DNA from: Acinetobacter rongchengensis
Lineage (GTDB): Bacteria; Pseudomonadota; Gammaproteobacteria; Pseudomonadales; Moraxellaceae
Direction: 5' to 3'
Assembly (NCBI RefSeq): GCF_003611475.1
Contig: NZ_RAXT01000001.1
Span: 1-64,000 of the forward strand
DNA: 64,000 nt
Shown here: one piece after another, positions 26,889-35,088 of the stretch
Numbering within the stretch: the stretch's first letter is position 1
How the letters are laid out: each line of letters starts with the position of its first letter
Position numbers and translations under genes: made by a program
The notes under the pieces: generated by a model
Database searches by the model: none
Seen by the model: only the letters and a program-made list of their open reading frames with translations
Told to the model about the DNA's origin: nothing

Positions 26889-27344
26889 ATGAATACCACG
26901 ACTTCCGAAATAACCGTTCATCAACAAGACCTATTGGTAATCTTGCAACGCCTTTTGAAGAAAAAGGATTTCACGCTTAAAAATTTAAAGCAAGAAGAAT
27001 TTCAGACTTGCTTAGGACTGGCTTCATTGACCATTCCATCATCCCAAATACTCAATGAAAAAGATGTCAACCAAGCGCTGAAACACTGGTTAAATAGTAC
27101 TGGAAGCATACTGTGGATTGATCATGTTGAATTACGTAGAACATTGATCGATTATGGATTTTTGCATAGAAATTTGGCTGGAAACGAATACCAAAGATTA
27201 CAGCTTTTAGATAAACATCCTGCAAAAACCTATATAGATTTATTGTCGACTATGGATATTGATGTCACTGTGTTTAAAATCAAACAGCAGCTTGAACAGC
27301 AAAAATTGGAAAGAATGAATCAGCATATGAAAGGCGCTCATTAG
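26889..27344 (+). CDS. DUF2087 domain protein
   Basis: 151 aa. The C-terminal half carries the DUF2087 pattern: LNEKDVNQALKHWL, then DHVELRRTLIDYGFLHRNLAGNEYQRL (about residues 53-105). This winged-helix-like domain is usually fused to or found with transcription regulators and is probably nucleic-acid binding. The start at 26889 (MNTTTSE) has AAGAG upstream. It stands alone at the left edge of an accessory patch. Confidence 0.72.
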   Translation: MNTTTSEITVHQQDLLVILQRLLKKKDFTLKNLKQEEFQTCLGLASLTIPSSQILNEKDVNQALKHWLNSTGSILWIDHVELRRTLIDYGFLHRNLAGNEYQRLQLLDKHPAKTYIDLLSTMDIDVTVFKIKQQLEQQKLERMNQHMKGAH

Positions 27345-27545
27345 CATTAATGCTAATAAGTTAAGCCTTTTTAAATCCTCCCTTGCGGGGCTATGCTCCT
27401 CACCTTTGAAAAAGGAGGGATGAGCAGCACAGCAGCGCAAGAGAATCTAAAATTTTTAAATTCTCAATATTTCCCCTCTTTTTCCTTGCACCATATACGG
27501 CTCACGATTAGGGGAGATTCTTAGATGAGTAACGACTAAATTACT
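27345..27545. repeat. Composite intergenic repeat, copy with partner at 37.6 kb
   Basis: It begins TTTTTAAATCCTCCC, has an inverted segment CTCCT...AGGAGG, then TTCCCCTCTTTT and GGGGAGATTCTTA, followed by TGAGTAA. The same order of elements is seen at 37.6-37.7 kb, and shorter relatives lie at 30.44 kb. The AAATCCC/GGGATTT type of dyad is characteristic of dispersed repeats between Acinetobacter genes. Confidence 0.65.
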
Positions 27546-27589
27546 CCTAACTGGCTGACATTACTCATTAGCATTACTATTGACTACAG

Positions 27590-27930
27590 GGGAATCTCAC
27601 AAAAGCGGAGCGTTAAGAGTAGTTGTATAGGTTGGTTAAGTTGTATGTTGGGGAAACCCTCGCAGAGATACCGCCATACTTCGACAGGGAGCGTGTGGGG
27701 AGAGGTGCAAGACCTTTAGTCCTTGTCTGCATAGTTTGCAAAGCTATGTGCGGATACGACCGATATACGTGGCTCCGAAGCCAAAAGAATATGCGGTAAA
27801 TCGGCAATACTTAAAGGATGCGTCATTTTTTTAAATGACCGCCTTTAGGGAGAGTATTGCCGAAACTCTCTCAACGTTCACCATCTGCCCCAAGCGAAGC
27901 GACGGCAGTGGTGATCTTGAGAGAGTAAGC
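27590..27930. ncRNA. GC-richer structured element with two long nested hairpins, function unknown
   Basis: Visibly GC-richer than its flanks and not coding for anything recognised. Hairpin 1 (27802-27862): CGGCAATACT/AGTATTGCCG, TAAAGG/CCTTTA and GTCATTT/AAATGAC stack into 23 pairs with small internal loops. Hairpin 2 (27865-27926): ACTCTCTCAA/TTGAGAGAGT, CACCA/TGGTG and CTGCC/GGCAG stack into 20 pairs. Upstream are smaller hairpins CATAG/CTATG (27730-27748) and GGCT/AGCC (27771-27782). The boundaries are approximate, and the strand and transcription are unknown. It does not match rnpB, tmRNA or hammerhead cores that I can recognise. It may be a structured RNA or the terminal part of a mobile element. 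Confidence 0.5.
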
Positions 27931-27938
27931 GCATTGTT

Positions 27939-29234
27939 TTAAATTATTTTACTTTCTTGAGTAATTATACTTTCTGCAATAAATCTAAGTAATGGTATTT
28001 CTTTTATTAAGTATTTATCATGCTTAAAAGGTTCATATTTTTTCTTCTCTCCATCTTTACTATGTACCAATGAGTTTCTAGTGTAATAAATTCTTTTTGC
28101 TAAGGTTGATATTACATTTAATTCATCATTATTATTTAAATTAACTTTGTCACCTTCAGAAAAATATACTGTATTATTTTTATAAAAATCAATTAACTCA
28201 GGTTTGTAAGCAGTTATTTTATCTAAGATATCTTCTTTAATTTTAATATATTTTTTTAAACATAATTTAAGAGAATCGAACTCATTATAGTTTAAATCAT
28301 CATCTATAATTTTTTTCATGTAAAAAGATTTTATTTTATCTACAGCACGCATGATATCTTTATCTTTTTTATAAGAAAAATTTTCTGAAGTAATGATATC
28401 TCTAAAACAACTAGTTATTTCCTCATCAGATATTTTATTAAAAAAATGTTCAATAACATGATAATAGCTTAGATATTGAATTACTAAATTATCACTGGAA
28501 ATAGCAAGTATGTAATGACTTACTATATCCTCATTATAAAATTTTTTGGGAATATCCAAGTCTTGGATATCTTCTTCACGCATACTTCTAATTCGGTTAG
28601 ATCCCAAAATTTCTTCTAAGAATCTTTGCGGTATAAGTGTTATGTCTAGATTATATGCTAGATGGAATTTATAAGATGTTTCATATTTATTGATATTATT
28701 TTCATTTAATGATTCTTTTTCAGTACTGATTTTTATTGAATATAAGCGAAGAGAATCACAGAGTAACTCATTGAAGTTATATAAACCATTTTCTAATTTT
28801 AGACTTTCATCTATCCAACTTCTTCTTCCCATTCTAATCAAGTGATTTATTTCTGTTTTATTAACAATAGAAATTAAATGAAGAAGAAAGGTAAAACTTA
28901 CTTTTCCAAATGAGTATGATATTTCATTATTAGATATAGAAATATCACTTCTAAAAAATGGTATTTTACGATTTTCTTGTAAGGCAACAACTTCATAATT
29001 TTTCTTATCATATATTAATAATTCATCAACTTGTTTCATATTAGAAAGCTGTTGTACACATTCTTTGAACTCTTTCAAATTAAAGCAGAGTTGCTCATCA
29101 TCTAAATCTTTAATGATTCTATTTGTTATTCCTACTTTTTTTACGGAGCAGGTATCATCTTCATAGTTTCCAATAAATTCAATTCTGAATAACTCTTCTA
29201 ATTTCTTTAAAAGTTCATGATTATCACTTAACAA
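27939..29234 (-). CDS. Large HEPN-domain protein, possible abortive-infection type
   Basis: 431 aa, strongly AT-rich and Lys/Asn/Ile-rich compared with neighbours, a sign of transfer. The C-terminal region has IQYLSYYHVIEHFF (about residue 255) and RNSLVH (Arg386 to His391), the RxxxxH core of HEPN RNases, in the arrangement of Apea-like HEPN proteins. Such proteins act in abortive infection or as RNA-cleaving toxins. The N-terminal 240 residues show no motif I recognise. It is a single gene next to the structured element. Confidence 0.65.
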   Translation of the reverse strand: MLSDNHELLKKLEELFRIEFIGNYEDDTCSVKKVGITNRIIKDLDDEQLCFNLKEFKECVQQLSNMKQVDELLIYDKKNYEVVALQENRKIPFFRSDISISNNEISYSFGKVSFTFLLHLISIVNKTEINHLIRMGRRSWIDESLKLENGLYNFNELLCDSLRLYSIKISTEKESLNENNINKYETSYKFHLAYNLDITLIPQRFLEEILGSNRIRSMREEDIQDLDIPKKFYNEDIVSHYILAISSDNLVIQYLSYYHVIEHFFNKISDEEITSCFRDIITSENFSYKKDKDIMRAVDKIKSFYMKKIIDDDLNYNEFDSLKLCLKKYIKIKEDILDKITAYKPELIDFYKNNTVYFSEGDKVNLNNNDELNVISTLAKRIYYTRNSLVHSKDGEKKKYEPFKHDKYLIKEIPLLRFIAESIITQESKII

Positions 29235-29467
29235 CTTTAGCTCCTTATCTTGTTAGTAATTTTAAAATTAACATAATGCACGTTATACGAAATACTCTAG
29301 ATAATTTGTTTTAAATCAAGGCATTGATATCCACTAAAAAGCTCCATTTGATTAAATGGTTTTTTAGTAGACTTTTCATGCAATGTGAGTATTTTTCAAT
29401 CATATTTATTTGGGATTGTAAACTAAACCTAAAATTAACTACTTTAAAAAACAGTAGATATCTAGTC
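29235..29467. other. AT-rich spacer
   Basis: Contains an imperfect hairpin built from AAAAAGCTCCATTTGATTAAATGG-like sequence near 29337-29362. No gene is supported. Confidence 0.4.
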
Positions 29468-29833
29468 TTAATCTTCGCTATTTCTTTCTTCCAATTCATC
29501 TGTGAGGTCTTTGTTCTCAGAAGCGAGTTTAGCTAGAGTCAGCGGTTGCTCTATGGCTCCATATGCTGGTACAGATATGACTATTCCATCGCTTACTCTT
29601 GAAATCTGCGTTGCAGGAAATTTCTCTTTAATCGTTGTACTATAACCATCAAATACACTGTCTCTTACCACTCTTCGACCTGTTATCTCTCTAATGTTTT
29701 CTTTAGTGATTTTGAGCGAAAAAGCTTTACTTTCTTCATCATGATCAGTTTGCAATTTTAAATTAACATTATCAATTAATTGGGCAGTAATACTTTCTAT
29801 TACTTGTAAATCTGCTGATGGAACTTTTTTCAT
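29468..29833 (-). CDS. Hypothetical protein, mobile-element type
   Basis: 121 aa, acidic C-terminus (LASENKDLTDELEERNSED). The N-terminal half (LQVIESITAQLIDNVNLKL) looks helical. No family recognised. The ATG has AGAAAG upstream. The setting between a HEPN gene and a broken toxin-antitoxin pair, and a composition like small plasmid or phage proteins, suggest accessory DNA. Confidence 0.55.
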   Translation of the reverse strand: MKKVPSADLQVIESITAQLIDNVNLKLQTDHDEESKAFSLKITKENIREITGRRVVRDSVFDGYSTTIKEKFPATQISRVSDGIVISVPAYGAIEQPLTLAKLASENKDLTDELEERNSED

Positions 29834-29953
29834 AGTCTTTCTTGTAATTTAATTTCGTAAATTTATATTAGCATATTTTTAATTGAGTGGTTATGAGTAA
29901 TTATGAGTGGTTATAAATTTACTTAAAAAGTGATGTTTTATTAAGGTGAAGAT

Positions 29954-30229
29954 ATGACTTCTCAAACCTCAATGCTACACGTTCGAATTGATAATCATAC
30001 GAAGCTACAGGCACAGTAGGCTCTAAAATCAATGGGTATGTCTGTTTCTGATGCTGTACGAATCTTTTTAACTCGTGTTATGGCAGAACAAGCTATACCG
30101 TTCGATGTCCGTGTGCCGAATGCTAAAACTGTTTCTGCTCTTAATGAAGCAGATGAGCTGATCCAAGCGAAAAAAGCCCGTTTTGAAAATGTAGAAGACT
30201 TGTTTAATGACCTCGAAAAAAACAGCTAA
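29954..30229 (+). pseudogene. RelB/DinJ-family antitoxin gene with an internal stop
   Basis: The frame from the ATG at 29954 (AAGGTGA five bases before) reads MTSQTSMLHVRIDNHTKLQAQ, then TAG at 30017-30019, then ALKSMGMSVSDAVRIFLTRVMAEQAIPFDV and on to the end. MxxSDAVRIFLTRV is the ribbon-helix-helix of DinJ antitoxins. A single CAG/GAG to TAG change would explain the stop. Only an internal restart could give a shortened product lacking the first strand. Confidence 0.8.
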
Positions 30230-30365
30230 ATCTAAGCGTGCCGTTTTACCTCGATCATCGGACTATACCAAAGAGTTTCTAGCAGATTGGCAAAGGCTTT
30301 CTCGTAGCGGTCGCTATGACATGGTGAAGCTCAAGGAAGTCATGATGCTGTTAAGGAATGCTTAA
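30207..30365 (+). pseudogene. YafQ/RelE-type toxin gene, truncated
   Basis: 52 codons: MTSKKTAKSK then RSSDYTKEFLADWQRLSRSGRYDMVKLKEVMMLL, the N-terminal third of YafQ-type mRNA interferases. It ends at TAA at 30363-30365, where about 40-50 C-terminal residues with the catalytic His/Arg would follow. The start overlaps the antitoxin end by 23 bases, the usual dinJ-yafQ arrangement. The toxin is certainly inactive as read here. Confidence 0.75.
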
Positions 30366-30435
30366 ATCCTTCTGTTACGAAGTATGCTCCTTGAATTTTC
30401 TAAAGGCGGTTAGCAAAAAACAACCTAAGAAATCT

Positions 30436-30472
30436 AAAAATCCCCTCCTATTTCAAAGGAAGGGATTTTTTA
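30436..30472 (-). terminator. Terminator-like repeat after alkM
   Basis: AAAAATCCC-cTCCT and AGGAaGGGATTTTTT form a stem with a T run on either strand. It serves alkM and also belongs to the AAATCCC/GGGATTT repeat family. Confidence 0.75.
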
Positions 30473-30499
30473 AATCAGTTACACAATCAATAAAATGTC

Positions 30500-31732
30500 T
30501 TAAACTTCTTGTTTTGATGTATTTAATAACTGATCAATCACACCAAACTTTTTAAACAAACTTGCACGGCGTTTTGGGTAAATATTGGCTTTATTCAAAT
30601 CGCCTTGATAATGATCAAACACACGCTTATCCATGATTTTAAACCACCAAGAAGGAATCAATGCAGGTAATAGCATACTTGCATAACCACTCGGTAATTC
30701 AGGCGCTTCATCAAAGTGGCGCAATGCTTGGAATGGACGTGTCGGATAAGCATGATGATCTGAGTGACGTTGTAACTGATATAAAAATAAGTTCGTTACA
30801 ATGTTGTTATTATTCCAACTATGCTCTGGCATGGTACGTTCATATTTACCATTTTCATTTTTTTGGCGTAATAAACCATAATGCTCAATGTAGTTAATAA
30901 TTTCAAATAAACCAATACTATAAGCCGATTGAGTGACTAAATAAGGTAATATGCCTTTTCCAAATAAACCAATCATTGAAGCATGGAAAGTTGTACTCAT
31001 TCCCCAACCTTGTAGTAATTCGTTGTCTTTTGACCAAAAGCCTAAACCTTTACGTTTTAAACGATTGGTTTCAATTTCTATTGCAGATTTGAATGAACCA
31101 ATCACTGTGCGTGGCAAAAACTCATAGAACGTTTCACCCATTTTTGAAGAAGCTGGATCTTCTGGAGTTGCTGCACGTTTATGATGCCCATAAGGATGTT
31201 CAATACGGAAATGGTTATAACCTGAAGGGACTAATGCCAAATGTGAAAGGATATGGTCAATACGGTCATGTTTATGACTTAATTCATGTGCAGTATTAAT
31301 GGCAATGCCGTTAATCGCTCCCATGGACATGCCTAATAAAACTTTGTCCAGTAACGACGTTTGTTTACGGCTCACTAAATAACATGCATAGACATTGGCA
31401 GCATATTGAATCGGGATAAATGATTTCACCAAACGCGCATAGTAAGGGTCTTGCTCGAGTAATTTTACATCTTCAGCCGTTGGATTATTTTTATCTTTGC
31501 CAATCAGTGAATCAATGGTTGGAATAATCACGTGCAAAACAATTGGACCACCCAGTGCAAAGACCTTTTTCAACGGTTTCGGTGCAACGTGATAGCCCGC
31601 TAAAATACCTAAACCAATCACAGGCAATGATGGACTAATCATCCATAAATATCTTTTTTTATCGAGCTGAAAACCTGACTTTTGCTTTACATCCTGAAGC
31701 TGTAATTCAGTCATTTGTACTGGAGCATTCAT
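30500..31732 (-). CDS. alkM: Membrane alkane 1-monooxygenase
   Basis: 410 aa di-iron membrane hydroxylase. Three His boxes are complete: HELSHKHD (from 149), EHPYGHHK (from 178) and QRHSDHHAYP (from 321), plus NYIEHYG near 280. Several transmembrane helices surround them. It hydroxylates medium to long n-alkanes at the terminal carbon, using rubredoxin and rubredoxin reductase encoded elsewhere. It is divergent from an AraC/XylS regulator, the same layout as alkM/alkR of A. baylyi ADP1. Confidence 0.94.
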   Translation of the reverse strand: MNAPVQMTELQLQDVKQKSGFQLDKKRYLWMISPSLPVIGLGILAGYHVAPKPLKKVFALGGPIVLHVIIPTIDSLIGKDKNNPTAEDVKLLEQDPYYARLVKSFIPIQYAANVYACYLVSRKQTSLLDKVLLGMSMGAINGIAINTAHELSHKHDRIDHILSHLALVPSGYNHFRIEHPYGHHKRAATPEDPASSKMGETFYEFLPRTVIGSFKSAIEIETNRLKRKGLGFWSKDNELLQGWGMSTTFHASMIGLFGKGILPYLVTQSAYSIGLFEIINYIEHYGLLRQKNENGKYERTMPEHSWNNNNIVTNLFLYQLQRHSDHHAYPTRPFQALRHFDEAPELPSGYASMLLPALIPSWWFKIMDKRVFDHYQGDLNKANIYPKRRASLFKKFGVIDQLLNTSKQEV

Positions 31733-31921
31733 AACTTCACCTTTTAATGCCTTATTCTTACGTATATATTTGTTTATTCAGGCATTGAACAACAGTTGTG
31801 ATCGTCCAAAAAAGCTATGTAAAAGTCTTTGGCACATTCAACCTAGAAATTGTCCTATTCGCACATGCTCTAACACGTTATGGGTTTTATAATCATCGCT
31901 ATGGGATATTGAAATAAGTCT
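31733..31921. promoter_or_regulatory. alkM/alkR divergent control region
   Basis: 189 bases between the two divergent starts. GCACAT occurs twice in direct orientation, near 31831 and 31860 (29 bases apart), a candidate for AraC-family half-sites. No promoter was assigned with confidence. Confidence 0.4.
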
Positions 31922-32836
31922 ATGGATGCATTGAGTAAAATTTTTGATGATATTCATCTAAATCACTCTGAATATATCTATTTGCAGGCTCAAGGTACTT
32001 GGGCTTTTGAATACGCAGAACAATCCGCCGTCATTGCACATATTATTTTATATGGTCAAGCACATGTAAAAATTCATCATCAAAGTTTAAATCTAAATAC
32101 TGGCGATATGTTGCTGATTCCTGCTGGACTACAACACCAAGTCATGGCAACAGCAAATCAAAAACTAGTTGAAGTATTAAGTATTCATTCACTCTTTAAT
32201 GGTTTAAGACAAGATGCAATTGAATTTGGTCAAGGGGAAAGCGAAAAGACCTTAATCCTCACCGTAAGATGCCAACTCAATGCAATTATGGCCAAACCTT
32301 TGGTCAATGCTTTACCATCCTATTTGCATATCCAAAATGCATTGAGTGATGAAGCACCTGAGTGGTTACGCATTGGATTATATTTTGTTTCAGCAGAGAC
32401 TCGTCGAACCATGGCGGGTAAAAACAAGATCATGGATCATGTAGTCAGTATCATGGTGATTGAGTGTGTCCGTGATTATATTGAACAAATGCAGCATCAG
32501 AACAATTGGCTCAATGCCTTAATTCATCCTGAGCTTTCCAATGCGCTTGCTGCCATTCACAGCCAACCCGAATTAGGCTGGACGGTTGAAGCTCTGGCTG
32601 AAACCTGTTGTATGTCACGTTCTAAATTTGCCAATTTATTTAATCAGATTGTTGGAGAAACACCTTTGGCTTATTTGCAACAGCATCGGCTTCGTTTAGC
32701 CAGCCAATTGCTGAAACAAGGTCAACTTTCTATTCAACAAATTGCCCATCAAGTCGGTTATTCTTCTGAAACAGCATTTAGCCAAGCTTTTAAAAAGCAA
32801 TTTGAACTCAGTCCTAGTCAATATCGTAACCAATAA
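31922..32836 (+). CDS. alkR: AraC/XylS-family regulator of alkane oxidation
   Basis: 304 aa. The N-terminal cupin domain (AHIILYGQAHVKIHHQSLNLNTGDMLLIPAGLQH, residues 38-75) senses the inducer. The C-terminal double HTH reads LGWTVEALAETCCMSRSKFANLFNQIVG...IQQIAHQVGYSSETAFSQAFKKQFELSPSQYR. In ADP1 AlkR activates alkM in response to alkanes. The divergent placement supports the same role here. Confidence 0.85.
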   Translation: MDALSKIFDDIHLNHSEYIYLQAQGTWAFEYAEQSAVIAHIILYGQAHVKIHHQSLNLNTGDMLLIPAGLQHQVMATANQKLVEVLSIHSLFNGLRQDAIEFGQGESEKTLILTVRCQLNAIMAKPLVNALPSYLHIQNALSDEAPEWLRIGLYFVSAETRRTMAGKNKIMDHVVSIMVIECVRDYIEQMQHQNNWLNALIHPELSNALAAIHSQPELGWTVEALAETCCMSRSKFANLFNQIVGETPLAYLQQHRLRLASQLLKQGQLSIQQIAHQVGYSSETAFSQAFKKQFELSPSQYRNQ

Positions 32837-32939
32837 GCTGAACTTTGATGAGTATTCAATTACTTAACACATATTAAACGATGATAGTCTAATTCTTTTA
32901 ATTTTCTTCATAATGATTAATGGATACGCGAAAATGTCA

Positions 32940-33150
32940 TCTGCTATTGTTTGAGGCAGGAGGAATATATTCCGCAAGAGCTGTAATATACTGTTTTTGC
33001 GATATATTAGGTACTTGATAGTATCTGTGTCGAGTTGGCGACTCTTGCGCTGCTTTAATCACAGCTCAGGTTTTGCCCTTGCGTGGCAGTGCCACTCATC
33101 CCGAAAGCCTTGCGAGGTAGTTCCTCTCAGGTCGAGCCGAAGGCTTATTC
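32940..33150. other. GC-richer non-coding stretch with several hairpins
   Basis: It stands out in composition within the 486-base gap between alkR and the acetyltransferase. Hairpins include GAGT-TGGC-GACTC (33032-33044), GTGGCA-g-TGCCAC (33083-33095) and AGCC-GAA-GGCT (33135-33145). No coding frame is convincing. The words GCGCAAGAG/CTCTTGCGC also appear at 27.43 kb. It may be a repeat unit or a structured transcript. Confidence 0.45.
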
Positions 33151-33322
33151 CTAAATATAAACCTTACATGTAAGACTCTGTTAAAGATTTATTATTTTAA
33201 ACATTTAGATCATACATATTGCTTCAAAAGTCTAACATCAGTTATTTAAGTATTATCATGACAAAATAGAAGCAAATGTGCTTACAACAAATACAGACTC
33301 ACTAAAGCGGTTAAATACATTA

Positions 33323-33814
33323 ATGACTAAAATTTATTTTCAAAGTTTAAATATCGACCATGCAAATCTACTGTTTGAATATTTACAAGATGATGCACTT
33401 TACCACTATATTCCAGATCAAAAGTACGCATCTATACAAGCACTTGAAGCAAGATATTCACGTTTAATTCAAGGTTCAGCCACTGCTGATGAAATTTGGA
33501 TGAACTGGGTTATTTTCAATGATTCAGTACACAAACAACCGATCGGAACTTTACAAGCGACGCTTTTCCCTCAACAAAAAACTGTTCAAATTGGCTATGT
33601 TATTTTTAAACCATTTTGGGGCAAAGGCTACGCTTCCAAAGCTGTTGAATGGCTTGAAACACATTTAAAAGAAACGTTCCCTATTCAATATCTTGAAGCT
33701 TATGTCGATCCACAAAATACCGCTTCAATCAAAGTATTAGAGAAAAATCTTTTCAGTTTTATCAAGTTAGAAGACAATGATTTATATTATTCAAAACACA
33801 TAAGTAATCAATAA
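33323..33814 (+). CDS. GNAT-family acetyltransferase
   Basis: 163 aa from MTKIYFQSLNIDHANLLFEYL; a GTG at 33278 is the alternative start. The acetyl-CoA-binding pattern IGYVIFKPFWGKGYASKAVEWL (about residues 95-116) and YVDPQNTASIKVLEK near the end are typical of RimJ/RimL-like N-acetyltransferases. Substrate unknown. Single gene. Confidence 0.8.
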   Translation: MTKIYFQSLNIDHANLLFEYLQDDALYHYIPDQKYASIQALEARYSRLIQGSATADEIWMNWVIFNDSVHKQPIGTLQATLFPQQKTVQIGYVIFKPFWGKGYASKAVEWLETHLKETFPIQYLEAYVDPQNTASIKVLEKNLFSFIKLEDNDLYYSKHISNQ

Positions 33815-33884
33815 ATTGAAGTACCGATCTTAGAATGTATAACTGATTTTTATAGAATAATTTTATTGATGTTGCAAAGTCTAT

Positions 33885-34487
33885 TTAGTGACGCGCCAAT
33901 AAGTCTTCTAAATGGGCTTTCACATTTTCCCACTCAGCTTGGATAATACTATACATGACCGTATCTCGAATCGTGCCATCCTTACGTAAAGCATGACCAC
34001 GAATAACACCATCCTTTTTAGCACCTAAACGTTCAATCGCTTTTTGGCTTTTAAAATTAAATTGATCTGTACGCAGCCCCACAGTATTGGCTTGAAGTTG
34101 TTCAAATGCGAATTTCAGTAATAGTAACTTACAGGTCGTATTTACATGCGTTCGCTGTACCGATTTTGCATACCATGTATAACCAATCTCAAAACGTTTT
34201 ACTGCTAATAAAATATCGTGAAAACTGGTGGTTCCAATAACCTTCCCTGTACTTTCCTCAATCACAACAAAGGGATAACGACTTCCCTGCGCTTTTTGCT
34301 CTAAGGCTGTTTCGATATAATTTTTAACTTCTGAAAAATGTGGTGCCGAAGTAATTCTTAAATTCCACAACTCACCATCTTTACAGGCTTCCGCAAGCCC
34401 GTGTTCATGTGCATAGGATAAAGGAATAAGACGTACATTATTTTGTTTCAAATCTACATCTATAAATAATTGTTCTAATTCACTCAT
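33885..34487 (-). CDS. GNAT-family acetyltransferase (RimJ/RimL-like)
   Basis: 200 aa from MSELEQLFIDV; a GTG at 34499 is possible but has no ribosome site. The core is FEIGYTWYAKSVQRTHVNTTCKLLLLKFAFEQL and RTDQFNFKSQKAIERLGAKKDGVIR, the common arrangement in proteins annotated as RimJ/RimL-type acetyltransferases. It converges with the preceding acetyltransferase gene but is not closely similar to it. Confidence 0.8.
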   Translation of the reverse strand: MSELEQLFIDVDLKQNNVRLIPLSYAHEHGLAEACKDGELWNLRITSAPHFSEVKNYIETALEQKAQGSRYPFVVIEESTGKVIGTTSFHDILLAVKRFEIGYTWYAKSVQRTHVNTTCKLLLLKFAFEQLQANTVGLRTDQFNFKSQKAIERLGAKKDGVIRGHALRKDGTIRDTVMYSIIQAEWENVKAHLEDLLARH

Positions 34488-34568
34488 TTGAATATTCACT
34501 TTTTTAAAATATCGATATATTGGAAGTCATCAAATCACGGGGTTTAAAACTTAAATATCCTTCAACAC

Positions 34569-35042
34569 TTAATATTCATTACACTTAACTTTTATGGCAT
34601 TTAATGGTTTGATATTTTTGATAAAAATACCACCATATGATGAAGTCGTTATATCATTTCGGACAACATATACTTCATCCAATTGGATTTCGGCTTTGCC
34701 ATTATAGAAACAACCATGTTTAAGTGCTTTATTGGGGAGTCTTAATGATTTTTGAAGTCTTTTGGAATCATCACTCACCAAAAACCGTGTATGTCCTAAG
34801 TAAGTCTGTCGAATATCTTGCTCTGAAAAAAGTATTCCAAGATTATTTTCATCATGATCAGAATCATAACCATACGAATATTCAACTGTTAATGGTACAG
34901 CTGATTGATAGCTATATGTCGTTAACGGCGGATTATCACGATCTCCTTTCTCATGCTCAGTTTCGACCAATTTTAAAGAAGTTGCGGAGCTATTCATCGC
35001 AACCAATAAACCGACAACTAAAATATAAAGTTTTTTCATCAT
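34569..35042 (-). CDS. Exported protein of unknown function
   Basis: 157 aa with a signal peptide (KKLYILVVGLLVAMNSSATS). The mature part is polar with two Cys (KHGCFYNG and VKCNEY) that could form a disulfide. No family recognised. AAGAG upstream of the ATG. It is on the same strand as the EamA gene, 46 bases downstream of it. Confidence 0.65.
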   Translation of the reverse strand: MMKKLYILVVGLLVAMNSSATSLKLVETEHEKGDRDNPPLTTYSYQSAVPLTVEYSYGYDSDHDENNLGILFSEQDIRQTYLGHTRFLVSDDSKRLQKSLRLPNKALKHGCFYNGKAEIQLDEVYVVRNDITTSSYGGIFIKNIKPLNAIKVKCNEY

Positions 35043-35088
35043 TCGTTTCTCTTTTATTTCTCTCTTGTTTTGTATTCAATTTAAAAAA

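Noticed and set aside
27613..27807. 64-codon frame inside the structured element
   Set aside because: It overlaps the paired arms of the hairpins, has no ribosome site, and the constraint looks structural rather than coding.
27590..27930. Known ribozyme or RNase P RNA
   Set aside because: No hammerhead CUGAUGA core and no rnpB conserved segments; left as an unknown structured element.
27345..30500. Prophage or integrative element with attachment sites
   Set aside because: No integrase, structural gene or tRNA target is visible, and the flanking repeats also occur elsewhere in the window.
30358..30555. 65-codon plus-strand frame after the yafQ remnant
   Set aside because: Runs through the alkM terminator repeat and into alkM antisense; no toxin-like sequence.
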